Assembly (NCBI GenBank): GCA_963822255.1
Contig: CAWGGV010000006.1
Coordinates: forward strand, 558,001-622,000
DNA length: 64,000 nucleotides
From: UBA7803 sp963822255
Lineage (GTDB): Bacteria > Pseudomonadota > Gammaproteobacteria > Pseudomonadales > Azotimanducaceae
Direction: 5' to 3'
In this document: piece by piece, positions 52,751-61,100 of the stretch
Layout of the letters: the number at the start of each line of letters is the position of its first letter
Position numbering within the stretch: position 1 is the first letter of the stretch
Made by a program: the position numbers and the translations under genes
Notes under the pieces: generated by a model
Databases searched by the model: none
What the model saw: only the letters and a program-made list of their open reading frames with translations
What the model was told of the DNA's origin: nothing

Positions 52751-53149
52751 TCAGCCGGCGGACCCGGAGTGCGGGTGATCGTGATCCGGGGTTCGGTCCA
52801 TCAGGGTCTGGAAGCGGGCCTCGAGCGCATCCGCGGCCAGCAGATCCCGCGCCGCAGTCAGCCGCTCGAGCGCCGCCAGGAACGCACGGTAATAATCGAA
52901 AGGCTCGGCCGATGCTTGACGGCGAGCCAACTCTTCGATGAGGCATGCGCGGAAATCGTCCCATTCGATCACGCCGCTCTCGACCAGCGCGCGGGCCATG
53001 CCGAACACACGCCCCTGCCAGGGCGCATCGAACACCACCTCACCGTTCGCCATGGGAGGCGCGATGGGGGCGTCGACGGATGCTGCCTGGTCATCGAACA
53101 GCGCGACCCGCACGCGAGGTGACCCGTCATCGGTGCCGGACCGCGTCAC
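52751..53149 (-). CDS. Nitrile hydratase activator/accessory protein
   Basis: A 132-residue accessory protein related to the beta subunit N-terminus. Its signature is NGEVVFDAPWQGRVFGMARAL, followed by WDDFRACLIEEL and DYYRAFLAALERL, as in nitrile hydratase activators that insert the metal in the alpha subunit. The GTG start at 53149 overlaps the alpha-subunit stop by 4 bases. A His-rich end (HDHPHSG) may bind cobalt. It is the last gene of the beta-alpha-activator operon and converges on selU with a 9-base gap. Confidence 0.85.
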   Translation of the reverse strand: MTRSGTDDGSPRVRVALFDDQAASVDAPIAPPMANGEVVFDAPWQGRVFGMARALVESGVIEWDDFRACLIEELARRQASAEPFDYYRAFLAALERLTAARDLLAADALEARFQTLMDRTPDHDHPHSGSAG

Positions 53150-53718
53150 AGGATCGCCACGCCGATCATGGCATCCCGAGTGACCCGCCCGGCGAGAGAC
53201 TCCTCGCTTTCGCCGGCGCTGCCGTCCGGCCGCTCCGGCAGCACCAGATAACGCACTTCGGCGCTGGAGTCCCACACCCGGACGCGGACGGCCGGCGGCA
53301 GGTCCACCCCCATCTCCGCCAGCACCCGCCGCGGTTCCCGAACGATTCGGGAACGGTACGCCGGATCCTTGTACCACTTCGGCGGCAGACCCAGCACCGC
53401 CCAGGGATAGCAGGAGCACAAGGTACACACCACCACGTTGTGCAGCTCGGGCGTGTTCTCCACCACCACGAGCTTCTCCGTCTGCGGTCCGTCAAAGCCG
53501 AATTCCGCGATCGCGGCCGTGCCGTCCGCCAGCAACCGCGCCTTGAACTGGGCATCGAGCCAGGCGCGCGCGACCACCCGTGCGCCGCGCAGCGGGCCGA
53601 CCCGGTCGTTGTAGGTGGCGATCACGTCGTCCACCGCCTCGGCCGTCAGATAGCCGCGCTCGATCAGCAGCGCCTCCAGCGCCTCGGCGCGTACGGCCTG
53701 CGGGTCCGGTTCACTCAT
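53146..53718 (-). CDS. Cobalt-type nitrile hydratase alpha subunit
   Basis: A 190-residue nitrile hydratase alpha subunit. The metal-binding claw is VCTLCSCYPW with Cys98, Cys101, Ser102 and Cys103. The Thr99 in CTLCSC marks the cobalt class, whereas iron enzymes have Ser there. Cys101 and Cys103 should be oxidised to sulfinic and sulfenic acids in the mature enzyme. The YNDRVGPLRGARVVARAW and GLPPKWYKDPAYRSR segments are conserved. With the beta subunit it hydrates nitriles to amides. The start overlaps the beta-subunit end by 8 bases. Thiocyanate hydrolase gamma subunits share the claw, but the neighbours fit nitrile hydratase. Confidence 0.93.
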   Translation of the reverse strand: MSEPDPQAVRAEALEALLIERGYLTAEAVDDVIATYNDRVGPLRGARVVARAWLDAQFKARLLADGTAAIAEFGFDGPQTEKLVVVENTPELHNVVVCTLCSCYPWAVLGLPPKWYKDPAYRSRIVREPRRVLAEMGVDLPPAVRVRVWDSSAEVRYLVLPERPDGSAGESEESLAGRVTRDAMIGVAIL

Positions 53719-54391
53719 GACACCCCTCCAGATAGCTCTCGAACAGGTCGAGGTTCACCGTGACTCCCGGCTCGGCATCCTCGCCCCACAGCGTCTCGCC
53801 GGTGAACGAGACCGTGTAGAGGTGCTGGGGCCGCTCGCCGCGGCCGTGGGCATTGCTGTCCGGAAAAACCCAGCCACCGTGGCGCGCGATCACCGTACCG
53901 GCGCGACCCCGTGCGTAGCCTGGCAGCCGGGTGTGGCCGCGCCGGCCGGTGGCCGCCGTGCGAACCCGATCGCCCGCGGCGAAGCGGGGCGGCACGTCCA
54001 GGACCCGCTGGTTGCCAGACCCGGCGGGGCCGTAGCTCACCCGGTCCGGCGGGTCGGCGGGTCGTGCTGCCGTCGCCGCGCCCGGATCGCCGCCGAGCGC
54101 AGCGATGCGCCGTGCCAGCTCGTCGTCGCCGATCACGCCCGCTTCCCGGAGCAGCGTCTCGATTCCGCCCAGCCAGCGGCCGTAGTACCCGTGGGTGAGG
54201 TACGCCACCGGATCGATGCGCTCGATGGCATGGCGGAACTGGTCGGTGTTGCGCAGGGCGCCGGCTGCCTCGGCGGCACCGACCATGGCGAACACCCGGG
54301 CCTCCCAGCGCTGGTGAAATGCCGGTTCGTCGGCTTCGCCAACCACCGGCCCGAATCCCTGCCTGCCACCGAGATCGTGAATGCCGTCCAT
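53711..54391 (-). CDS. Nitrile hydratase beta subunit
   Basis: A 226-residue beta subunit starting with the family signature MDGIHDLGGRQGFGPV. The middle holds HQRWEARVFAMVGA and the helical region YLTHGYYGRWLGGIETLL. The C-terminal SH3-like barrel contains FAAGDRVRTA and the conserved LYTVSFTGETLWGEDA. The beta-first gene order (beta, alpha, activator) is typical of cobalt-type operons. The ATG at 54391 has GGAGC six bases upstream. A 10-base repeat lies just before it. No amidase gene is present in the window to process the amide. Confidence 0.95.
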   Translation of the reverse strand: MDGIHDLGGRQGFGPVVGEADEPAFHQRWEARVFAMVGAAEAAGALRNTDQFRHAIERIDPVAYLTHGYYGRWLGGIETLLREAGVIGDDELARRIAALGGDPGAATAARPADPPDRVSYGPAGSGNQRVLDVPPRFAAGDRVRTAATGRRGHTRLPGYARGRAGTVIARHGGWVFPDSNAHGRGERPQHLYTVSFTGETLWGEDAEPGVTVNLDLFESYLEGCHE

Positions 54392-54410
54392 GTTCTGCTC
54401 CGGCGGTGGC

Positions 54411-54450
54411 GGTGCGCGGAGGTGCGCGGAGGTGCGCGGAGGTGGACAGA
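54411..54450. repeat. 10-base tandem repeat upstream of the nitrile hydratase genes
   Basis: Three perfect copies of GGTGCGCGGA at 54411-54440 and a degenerate fourth (GGTGGACAGA) at 54441. They sit in the 97-base gap between the alpha/beta hydrolase stop and the nitrile hydratase beta start, in the 5' leader of the latter. Confidence 0.8.
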
Positions 54451-54488
54451 AGTGTGGGTGCGCGGGCGTGCGCGCACAAGGCCTCTGG

Positions 54489-55364
54489 TCAGACGGAGAT
54501 CCGGGCCAGCAAGCGGTCCACGGCCGCGACCACGTCATCCAGGCGGTCGTGATGTACCCAGTGTCCGGCACCGGGAACGTCCACCAGCTCCACGTCGGCG
54601 AAATGAGCATCGGTGCCCTCCTGGCCGATGCGATGGCCGTAGCCCTCGCCGCCGTTGATCAGCAGCACCGGACAGGTGATCCGGCGCCACAACGCGATGA
54701 TGTGCTCGGTAGCGAGGCGGAACGGCGGCCAGGCGTGGGTGTAATTGTCGAACTTCCAGCTATAGGTGCCGTCCTCGTTCTGGTTGCTGCCGTGGGCCGT
54801 AAGATGGCGCGCCTGTGCCGGAGTCAACCGGACGTTGGCCCGCTGCATGCGCTCGTAGGCTTCCTCCAGCGACCCGTAGCGGCGGGGAAGCCGCGCGGCC
54901 ATGGCCCGGGTGCTCCGGATCCATTCGTCGATGCGCCGGTGCGGCGGCTGATCGCCACCCCAGCCGGGCCACAGCCCCACGCCCTCGATGATCACCAGCG
55001 CCGAGAAACATTCGGGATAGACGCCGGCCAGCAGGGACGCCAGGGTTCCGCCCATGGAGTGGCTGACCAGCACGCTGGGCACGAGCCGGCGCTGGCGCAC
55101 GAGCTGGTCGAGATCGTAGACGTAATCCAGATGATGATAGCTGGAGCCGCGCACCCACTCGGAGTCGCCATGGCCGCGCATGTCCGGCGCCAGCACGTGG
55201 TAGCGATCGGCAAACGCATCGGCGAACCAGTCCCAGCTATGGCAGTGGTCCTGCACCCCGTGTACCAGCAGCATGTGAGGCGCCCCGGTGTTGCCCCAAT
55301 CGGCGTAATGCAGGCGCAGCCGCTGTGAGAAATAGGTGTGCGACGTGGGCTTGCGGGCTGTCAT
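54489..55364 (-). CDS. Alpha/beta hydrolase linked to nitrile hydratase
   Basis: A 291-residue alpha/beta hydrolase. The oxyanion loop is LVHGVQDHCHSW, the nucleophile elbow is SHSMGG (Ser), and the catalytic His lies in GAGHWVHHDR near the C-terminus. Its acid partner is likely in NGGEGYGHRIG. The nucleophile is Ser, so esterase, lactonase or C-C hydrolase activity is more likely than dehalogenation. It lies between LysR and nitrile hydratase genes, overlapping the LysR stop by 4 bases, so it is probably in the same transcription unit. It is not an amidase-signature protein and cannot be assumed to process the amide. Confidence 0.88.
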   Translation of the reverse strand: MTARKPTSHTYFSQRLRLHYADWGNTGAPHMLLVHGVQDHCHSWDWFADAFADRYHVLAPDMRGHGDSEWVRGSSYHHLDYVYDLDQLVRQRRLVPSVLVSHSMGGTLASLLAGVYPECFSALVIIEGVGLWPGWGGDQPPHRRIDEWIRSTRAMAARLPRRYGSLEEAYERMQRANVRLTPAQARHLTAHGSNQNEDGTYSWKFDNYTHAWPPFRLATEHIIALWRRITCPVLLINGGEGYGHRIGQEGTDAHFADVELVDVPGAGHWVHHDRLDDVVAAVDRLLARISV

Positions 55365-56254
55365 GATGCTGCCTCCCGGGATTCGCGATGACCTTCGATG
55401 TTAAGCCGCTGCCGTCCGACGAGCGCCTGCAGAAATGCCGACACCGCCTGTATTCTCGCTGCGCCGCGGGTCTCCGGCCGGCTGAACAGCCACAGCTCGC
55501 CCTCGCGCACCGGCGCCATGCCGCCCGCGCGCACCAGGGCGGGCCGGGCGTCACCGAGGTAACAGGGCAGAAGCCCGATGCCGAGGCCGGCTTCCACCGC
55601 GGCCGCCTCGAGCGCCGGGTCGTCCAGACCGAGCGAATGCGGCAGATGGGCGAAGTGACGCGCCCGCACCCGCGCCGAAGGCGAACCGGCGTCGCTTTCG
55701 CCCACCCAGCGACCATCGCCCGGCGCGCGGTTGATACCCTCCAGGCACCCCGCCGTGGCATACGCGCAGCTCGTCACCGTGACCAGGGGACGGCCCACCA
55801 GGTCGTCGGGCGGGTCATCGGTGATCCACAACGCCAGCTCGGCTTCGCCGCGCTCGAGCAGATCGATGGCACGCCCCGCACGCAGAGCCACCTCGATGTC
55901 GGGATGGTCGAGGTAGAGCTCACCCAGCGCAGGGACCACCAGCTCGGCCGCCAGCAGCGGCGACGCCGCGACGGCCACCGATCCGGACAGCTCCGGTCCG
56001 CTGGACTTGAGGCTTCGCTCCACTTGATCGAGATCCGCGGCCACCCGATCCAGAGCCTCGATCACCCGGGCGCCGGATGCCGTCATTTCCATCCCCCGGG
56101 GCGTGCGGGCAAAGAGGCGGACGCCCACCTGCTGCTCGAGGTTGTCCAGATGGCGGGCCACGGTCGAGCCGTGCACGTTGAGCAGCTCACCGGCCCGGCG
56201 CACGGAGCCCGTCCGCGCGACTGCCTGCACGTATTTGAAGTCGTCCCAGTCCAC
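55361..56254 (-). CDS. LysR-type transcriptional regulator
   Basis: A 297-residue LysR regulator. The N-terminal HTH is FKYVQAVARTGSVRRAGELL with NVHGSTVARHLDNLEQQVG, and the periplasmic-binding-protein-like sensor domain follows (LSGSVAVAASPLLAAELVVP). It starts a minus-strand unit with the alpha/beta hydrolase and, after a 97-base gap, the nitrile hydratase genes. Two inverted repeats lie 30 and 67 bases upstream of its start and are plausible operators. The inducer is unknown. A nitrile, an ester or the hydrolase product are the candidates. Confidence 0.92.
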   Translation of the reverse strand: MDWDDFKYVQAVARTGSVRRAGELLNVHGSTVARHLDNLEQQVGVRLFARTPRGMEMTASGARVIEALDRVAADLDQVERSLKSSGPELSGSVAVAASPLLAAELVVPALGELYLDHPDIEVALRAGRAIDLLERGEAELALWITDDPPDDLVGRPLVTVTSCAYATAGCLEGINRAPGDGRWVGESDAGSPSARVRARHFAHLPHSLGLDDPALEAAAVEAGLGIGLLPCYLGDARPALVRAGGMAPVREGELWLFSRPETRGAARIQAVSAFLQALVGRQRLNIEGHRESREAAS

Positions 56255-56283
56255 GGCATGCCCCGGTTAGGTGCCGCGATTAT

Positions 56284-56335
56284 GCAACAGACCGTTGCGT
56301 TACCGTAGGTTGCGTTTCGTGTTACCTAAAGTAAC
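56284..56335. promoter_or_regulatory. Two inverted repeats upstream of the LysR gene, probable operators
   Basis: GCAACAGACCGTTGC (56284-56298) is a perfect 5-base dyad around a 5-base spacer, and GTTACCTAAAGTAAC (56321-56335) is another. The second contains the T-N11-A pattern favoured by LysR-type regulators. They lie in the 5' region of the LysR gene, so autoregulation and control of its operon are expected. Confidence 0.55.
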
Positions 56336-56422
56336 ATTGCTTCCAGATTCGGCGAGGGATACCCGACCCCCCTCCCCTCCCCTTCCCGCGGGTATCCCTC
56401 CCGGTCTGTCCTTCCCAATAAC

Positions 56423-56468
56423 GGCGAGGACGGAGCAAGACGCTCTGCCTCGCCTTCTTTTTTTGCTT
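56423..56468 (+). terminator. Intrinsic terminator on the plus strand with no upstream gene
   Basis: GGCGAGG (56423-56429) pairs with CCTCGCC (56448-56454), with a further inner stem of GGAGC and GCTCT. A T-rich run (TTCTTTTTTTGCTTTT) follows. The geometry is that of a Rho-independent terminator reading left to right. No plus-strand gene ends here, so it may end a small RNA from the LysR intergenic region. Confidence 0.65.
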
Positions 56469-56498
56469 TTCTTCTGCCGGCACGGCAGGCGGCTGCGG

Positions 56499-57320
56499 TC
56501 AGTGTACGGCCGAGACTCGGACCAGGCCGGCTTCGTCCACCACGACTGCCGGGCAATGGCTCAGGCTGCAGGCACGGCCCGACAGGTTCTCGCCGGTGAC
56601 CACGTCGAACTGGTCGCCGTGCCACGGGCAGGTCACCACCCGGCCACTCAGGGTGCCGGCGCTGAGCGGGCCGAGCTGGTGAGGACATTGCCGCGGAAAA
56701 GCCACCAGCACGTCGTCCACTTCGGCCACGACGAATTCGCGGCCGCCCACCACCACGTCCACGGGAAGCGCCAGGGCCGAACGGGGGCCGAGCGTCACGG
56801 TCCGATCCTCGTCCCGCGCCCGGTCGAGGCGGCGGTCGAGCTGCCGCTGGCGCTCAGTCATCATGGCCACGTCTTCGTCGTACAGCCGCGCGTAGTGCCG
56901 GGCATAGGCCTCACCCGCCCGCGTCCTGGCCGCCGGATCGAGTCCGGGCACGAAGAAGTCCACCACAACCTCCACACGCCGCGGCTCCTGGACGGCTGCG
57001 TGAGTCCAGATTTCCGTGCCGGCACCGAACCCCTGCACCGTGCGAGTGATCCAGCGTCGCCGGACGCGGTCCAGAGTCAGCTCGAGAATCATCTCCTTCG
57101 ATTCGCCGCCGGACGTCCGCAGCGTCGCGCGCCATCCGGACGCGCCGGCATCCAGGCAGCGCACCGCGGCGAAGCTCGAGCCGTGCAGGTGAGGCAGGTG
57201 CTCCCAGTCGAGAGCATTTTCGTAGAGCCGTTCCAGAGACACCGGCAGCACGCGTCGGTAGGTGCCGGCATGCGGAAGCGCCGTATCGGCACTCGGCGGC
57301 AGGAACTCGTGGTCAGGCAT
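56499..57320 (-). CDS. Rieske oxygenase-like protein with reversed domain order
   Basis: A 273-residue protein that seems to combine a catalytic and a Rieske domain in the opposite order to ring-hydroxylating oxygenases. At the N-terminus Glu34-x3-Asp38-x2-His41-x4-His46 (ENALDWEHLPHLH) matches the mononuclear-iron motif of the alpha-subunit catalytic domain. The Rieske cluster is at the C-terminus: CPHQLG (Cys212, His214) and CPWHGDQF (Cys231, His234). The linker (150-180) is Arg/Asp-rich. The whole resembles an SRPBCC fold followed by a Rieske domain. It converges on no gene. The TetR gene lies upstream and may control it. Function is unknown, with oxygenation of a hydrophobic substrate being the guess. 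Confidence 0.8.
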   Translation of the reverse strand: MPDHEFLPPSADTALPHAGTYRRVLPVSLERLYENALDWEHLPHLHGSSFAAVRCLDAGASGWRATLRTSGGESKEMILELTLDRVRRRWITRTVQGFGAGTEIWTHAAVQEPRRVEVVVDFFVPGLDPAARTRAGEAYARHYARLYDEDVAMMTERQRQLDRRLDRARDEDRTVTLGPRSALALPVDVVVGGREFVVAEVDDVLVAFPRQCPHQLGPLSAGTLSGRVVTCPWHGDQFDVVTGENLSGRACSLSHCPAVVVDEAGLVRVSAVH

Positions 57321-57502
57321 CCGCGCACCCAGGCGTCATTGCGCAGCGCACGATTGACACGCGCACCGCGCTCTGGTCACATCCTCTCCCGGGGAGGAAA
57401 GGGATTGCGGATACCGCGCCCTTTTCCGAGGGGCGGCCGAGCGCGAGCTCGGCCGACTTCGTTCTGGGCCAGCCATTCCTCACACCACCTCCGTGCTCCG
57501 GG

Positions 57503-58189
57503 CTAGTGACTCGCAGCAAGCGCACTGGCCTCCTGGCGTTCGCGCATCATCCGGCTGAGCCGCCCGCCGGTGGCGGTGATGGTTCGGTCGATGAAGCCGT
57601 CGAGGTCCTCGTCCTGGGCGAACACGACGAGTTGGCCCTCCAACAGGAGCTGGGTGTAACCGTGCACGTAGCTCCAGCCCAGCAGGACATCCTCCATGAG
57701 GCTTTCTTCCCTGATACGCTCCCCCAAGGTCGAGGGTGACACGTCGGGCTCCCCGCGCTGCAGAGTGATGTTGTCAGCGAGCTCGGTGAACGCATGAGAA
57801 CGCGCAGCCACCAATGCTTCGTCGCTGCCGCGCAGCGAATCAGAGCGGAACATGAGGCGGAAGTGCGCCGGATGGCTCCGCGCATAGCCCACGTAAGTGC
57901 GAGCGGCGGCGACGAAGCGGTCGCCGGGGTCGTCGCCGGCGCGAGCCCGTGCCGCTTCCAGCTCGCGGGCCAGGCACTCGAAGCCACGGGCGGCCACTTC
58001 GGACAGCAGCTCCGCGAGGCTGGCGAAATGGTGCTTGGGCGCAGCGTGAGAGACGCCGGCCCGGCGCGCACAAGCGCGCAAGGTCAAGCCTTGCAGACCC
58101 TCTTCGTGCAGTATCCGGTCGGCGGCGCTGAGCAGCGCCTCACGCAGATCGCCATGGTGGTAGCCCGCTTTGGGTCGAGGCATGCTCAT
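57503..58189 (-). CDS. TetR-family transcriptional regulator
   Basis: A 228-residue TetR regulator. The start motif YHHGDLREALLSAA is typical of the WHG subfamily, and the HTH is LTLRACARRAGVSHAAPKHHF with FASLAELLSEVAARGF. The C-terminal WHG-type ligand domain (EDVLLGWSYVHGYTQLLLEG) follows. It overlaps the ileS stop by 4 bases (ATGA), so it is coupled to it. The Rieske gene lies 182 bases downstream on the same strand. A repressor role for one of these is probable but unproven. Confidence 0.92.
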   Translation of the reverse strand: MSMPRPKAGYHHGDLREALLSAADRILHEEGLQGLTLRACARRAGVSHAAPKHHFASLAELLSEVAARGFECLARELEAARARAGDDPGDRFVAAARTYVGYARSHPAHFRLMFRSDSLRGSDEALVAARSHAFTELADNITLQRGEPDVSPSTLGERIREESLMEDVLLGWSYVHGYTQLLLEGQLVVFAQDEDLDGFIDRTITATGGRLSRMMRERQEASALAASH

Positions 58190-61100
58190 TGCCGCGACGC
58201 CTCCGGCCCCAGCTGCGTCACCCGGAAAACAAACGGACGGCCGTCAATGTCGACCTCGACGTCGCCGTCGAGCTGCCTGTCGAGGACAAATGTCACCGCC
58301 AGAGTCTCCTGCATGATGTAGTCGCGGTGCTCGTCCGCCGCTGTCGACAGCTCCGCGTCGCCACGGTAACCCACTTCGATGCGATCAGCGACGTTGAGAT
58401 CCATGTCTTTTCGCCGCCGCTGGATGCGGTTCACGATTTCGCGGGCATAACCGCCGCGAATCAGCGCCTCGTCGAGCCGGGTATCCAGATCCACCGCAAT
58501 CCGCCCGTCGGACACCGTGTTGGTGCCCGGCCGCGGCTGCTGGCGCACCTCGATCTCCTCGCTGCTGAAGGTCTCACCGTCGACGACGACGGCACGACCG
58601 GACTGCAGGATTTCGATGTCCTCGCGCCCGAGGGCGCGGATCGACTGCTGGAACTGCTTCATCCGTTTGCCGAGACGCTTGCCCAGCAGCGGAAAATTGG
58701 GCTTCGCCACCACCTCGATGTGCGCCGCCTCGTCACTGTCGTAGCGAATCTCGAGAACGTTCAGCTCGCTCTTGACGTAGTCTTCCAGGATTTCCAGCTC
58801 GGCGAGCACCGCCGGGTCCCGGTGCACGACGGTGAGCCGGCGCAAAGGCGTGCGCAGCCCGATCCTCACTTCCTCACGTTTCTGCCGCCCGAGCAGCACC
58901 ACCCGCTGCATGAGCTCAACCGTTCGTTCCAGGTCCGGCCGTTGCCAGGCCGCCTCGGCCTCCGGATAGTCGCACAAGTGCACGGACGCCGGCGTGGGCT
59001 TACCGTCGCCCAGCGACCCCAGCGCCCGGTAGACGTGCTCCGACAGGAACGGAGCAAAAGGCGCCATCACCTGACAGAGCTCGTGCAGCGCCGTGTGGAG
59101 CGTGCTGAAGGCGGCGATCTTGTCGGCGGTGATGTCCTTCCCCCAGTAACGGGGGCGATTCAGACGAATGTACCAGTTGGTGAGGTCTTCGATGAAGTCG
59201 AAGAGCTGAGGTACCACGTTGTACAGCCGGTATGCCTCCATCTCTTCCGCTACGCGGGCCTTCAGGGTCTGCATGCGCGAAAGGATCCAATGGTCCAGCA
59301 CGTTGTCGCCCACGTGCTGTCCCTTGTCCGGCGACCATTGATCGATGGCGGCGTACGTCTCCAGAAACGAATACGCGTTCAGCCAGGGCAGCAGCGCGCG
59401 ACGGGTCATGTCGCGCACTCCGGAGTCGGCGAATCGCTGCTCTTCCCCGCGCACCAGGCCGGAGTTGATGAGATACAGGCGCAGCGCATCGGCGCCGTAC
59501 GTCTCCATCAGCTCGTCCGGTGGCGTGTAGTTCTTCAGCCGCTTCGACATCTTCTTGCCGTCTTCCGCCAGCACCATGCCGTTGACGATCACGTTGCGGA
59601 ACGCCGGCTTGTCGTAAAGCGCGGCCGCCAGCACCGTCAGGGTGTAGAACCAGCCCCGCGTCTGGTCGAGACCCTCGGCGATGAACTCTGCAGGAAAGCC
59701 GGCCTTGAACACGGCCTCGTTCTCGAACGGGTAGTGAAGCTGGGCATAGGGCATCGAGCCGGACTCGAACCAGCAGTCGAGCACTTCCTCCACCCGACGG
59801 TAGGTGCCCCTCTCTCCCGGTACCTCGAAGGTCAGCGGATCCACGTGTTCCCGGTGCAGATCGTCCACCCGGACGCCCGTGCGCTGCTCCAGCTCGTCCA
59901 GCGAGCCGATGCACACCTGATTGCCGGTGACATCGTTGATCCAGATGGGAATGGGCGTGCCCCAGACCCGGTTCCTGGAGATGGACCAGTCGATGGCGTT
60001 CTCCAGCCAGTTACCGAAGCGGCCCTGCTTGATGTGCTCGGGCACCCAGCGGATCTGCTGGTTGGCGGTCAGCAGCTTGTCGACGAACCGCGACACGGCC
60101 ACGTACCAGGACGGCACCGCCCGATAGATCAGCGGGGTGTCGGACCGGTAGCAGAACGGATAGCTGTGCTGGATGACCTCCTGACGGTAGAGGGCGCCCC
60201 GCTCCTTGAGATAGCGAACGATGTTGCGATCCGCGTCCTTCACGTATTGGCCGGCGAAGTCGGCCACCTCGTCGGTGAAGACGCCGTTCATGGTGACCGG
60301 ACAGGCGAAAGCGTCGATACCGGCGGCCTTGAGCACTCGATAGTCGTCCTCGCCGAAAGCGGGCGCCTGATGCACCAGCCCCGTGCCGCTCTCGGTGGTG
60401 ACGTAGCTGTCGGCCACCACCTGAAACGCCCCGAGTGAAGCCTGATCGGCGAAATACGGGAACAGCGGCTTGTAACCGCGCCCGGTGAGGTCTCGGCCCT
60501 TCAGCCGTGCTTCCACCCGGAAGTCGCCGTAGGCAGGGAGACGCTCCTCGGCGATGTAGAGGTGCTTGCCAGCCTCGGGGTCGAACACCTTGACGTAGTT
60601 CAGGTCGGGATTGACGCACACCCCCAGGTTCGACGGCAGGGTCCAGGGGGTGGTGGTCCATGCGGCCAGGTAGGCTTTCTCGTCCTCGAGCTCGAACAGC
60701 ACCGTCACTGACGGATCCTGCACGTCCATGTAGTTCATGTTGGCTTCGAAGTTCGACAGCGGCGTGCCGAGCGCGGTGGAGACCGGCATGATGCGAACCC
60801 CGCGGTACACGAGCCCCTGGTCCCAGAGCTGCTTGAGCACCCACCAGACCGATTCCATGAAATCCGGGTCCATGGTCTTGTAGTCGTGGTCGAAATCCAC
60901 CCAGCGGCCGAGACGGGTGATGGTGTGGCGCCACTCCGAGACGTAGCGCTGGACGATGGACCGGCACAGAGCGTTGTAGCCGGCCACCCCCATGTCCGCC
61001 ACGGCCTGGTGAGCTGGCATGTTGAGCTGCTTGTCGATCTCGTGCTCGATGGGCAGGCCGTGGGTGTCCCAGCCGAAGCGGCGCAGCACGTAGCGCCCCT

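Noticed and set aside
53146..53718. Thiocyanate hydrolase gamma subunit
   Set aside because: It shares the CTLCSC claw, but the adjacent genes are a full-length nitrile hydratase beta subunit with the MDGIHDLGG start and an activator, not separate thiocyanate hydrolase alpha and beta subunits.
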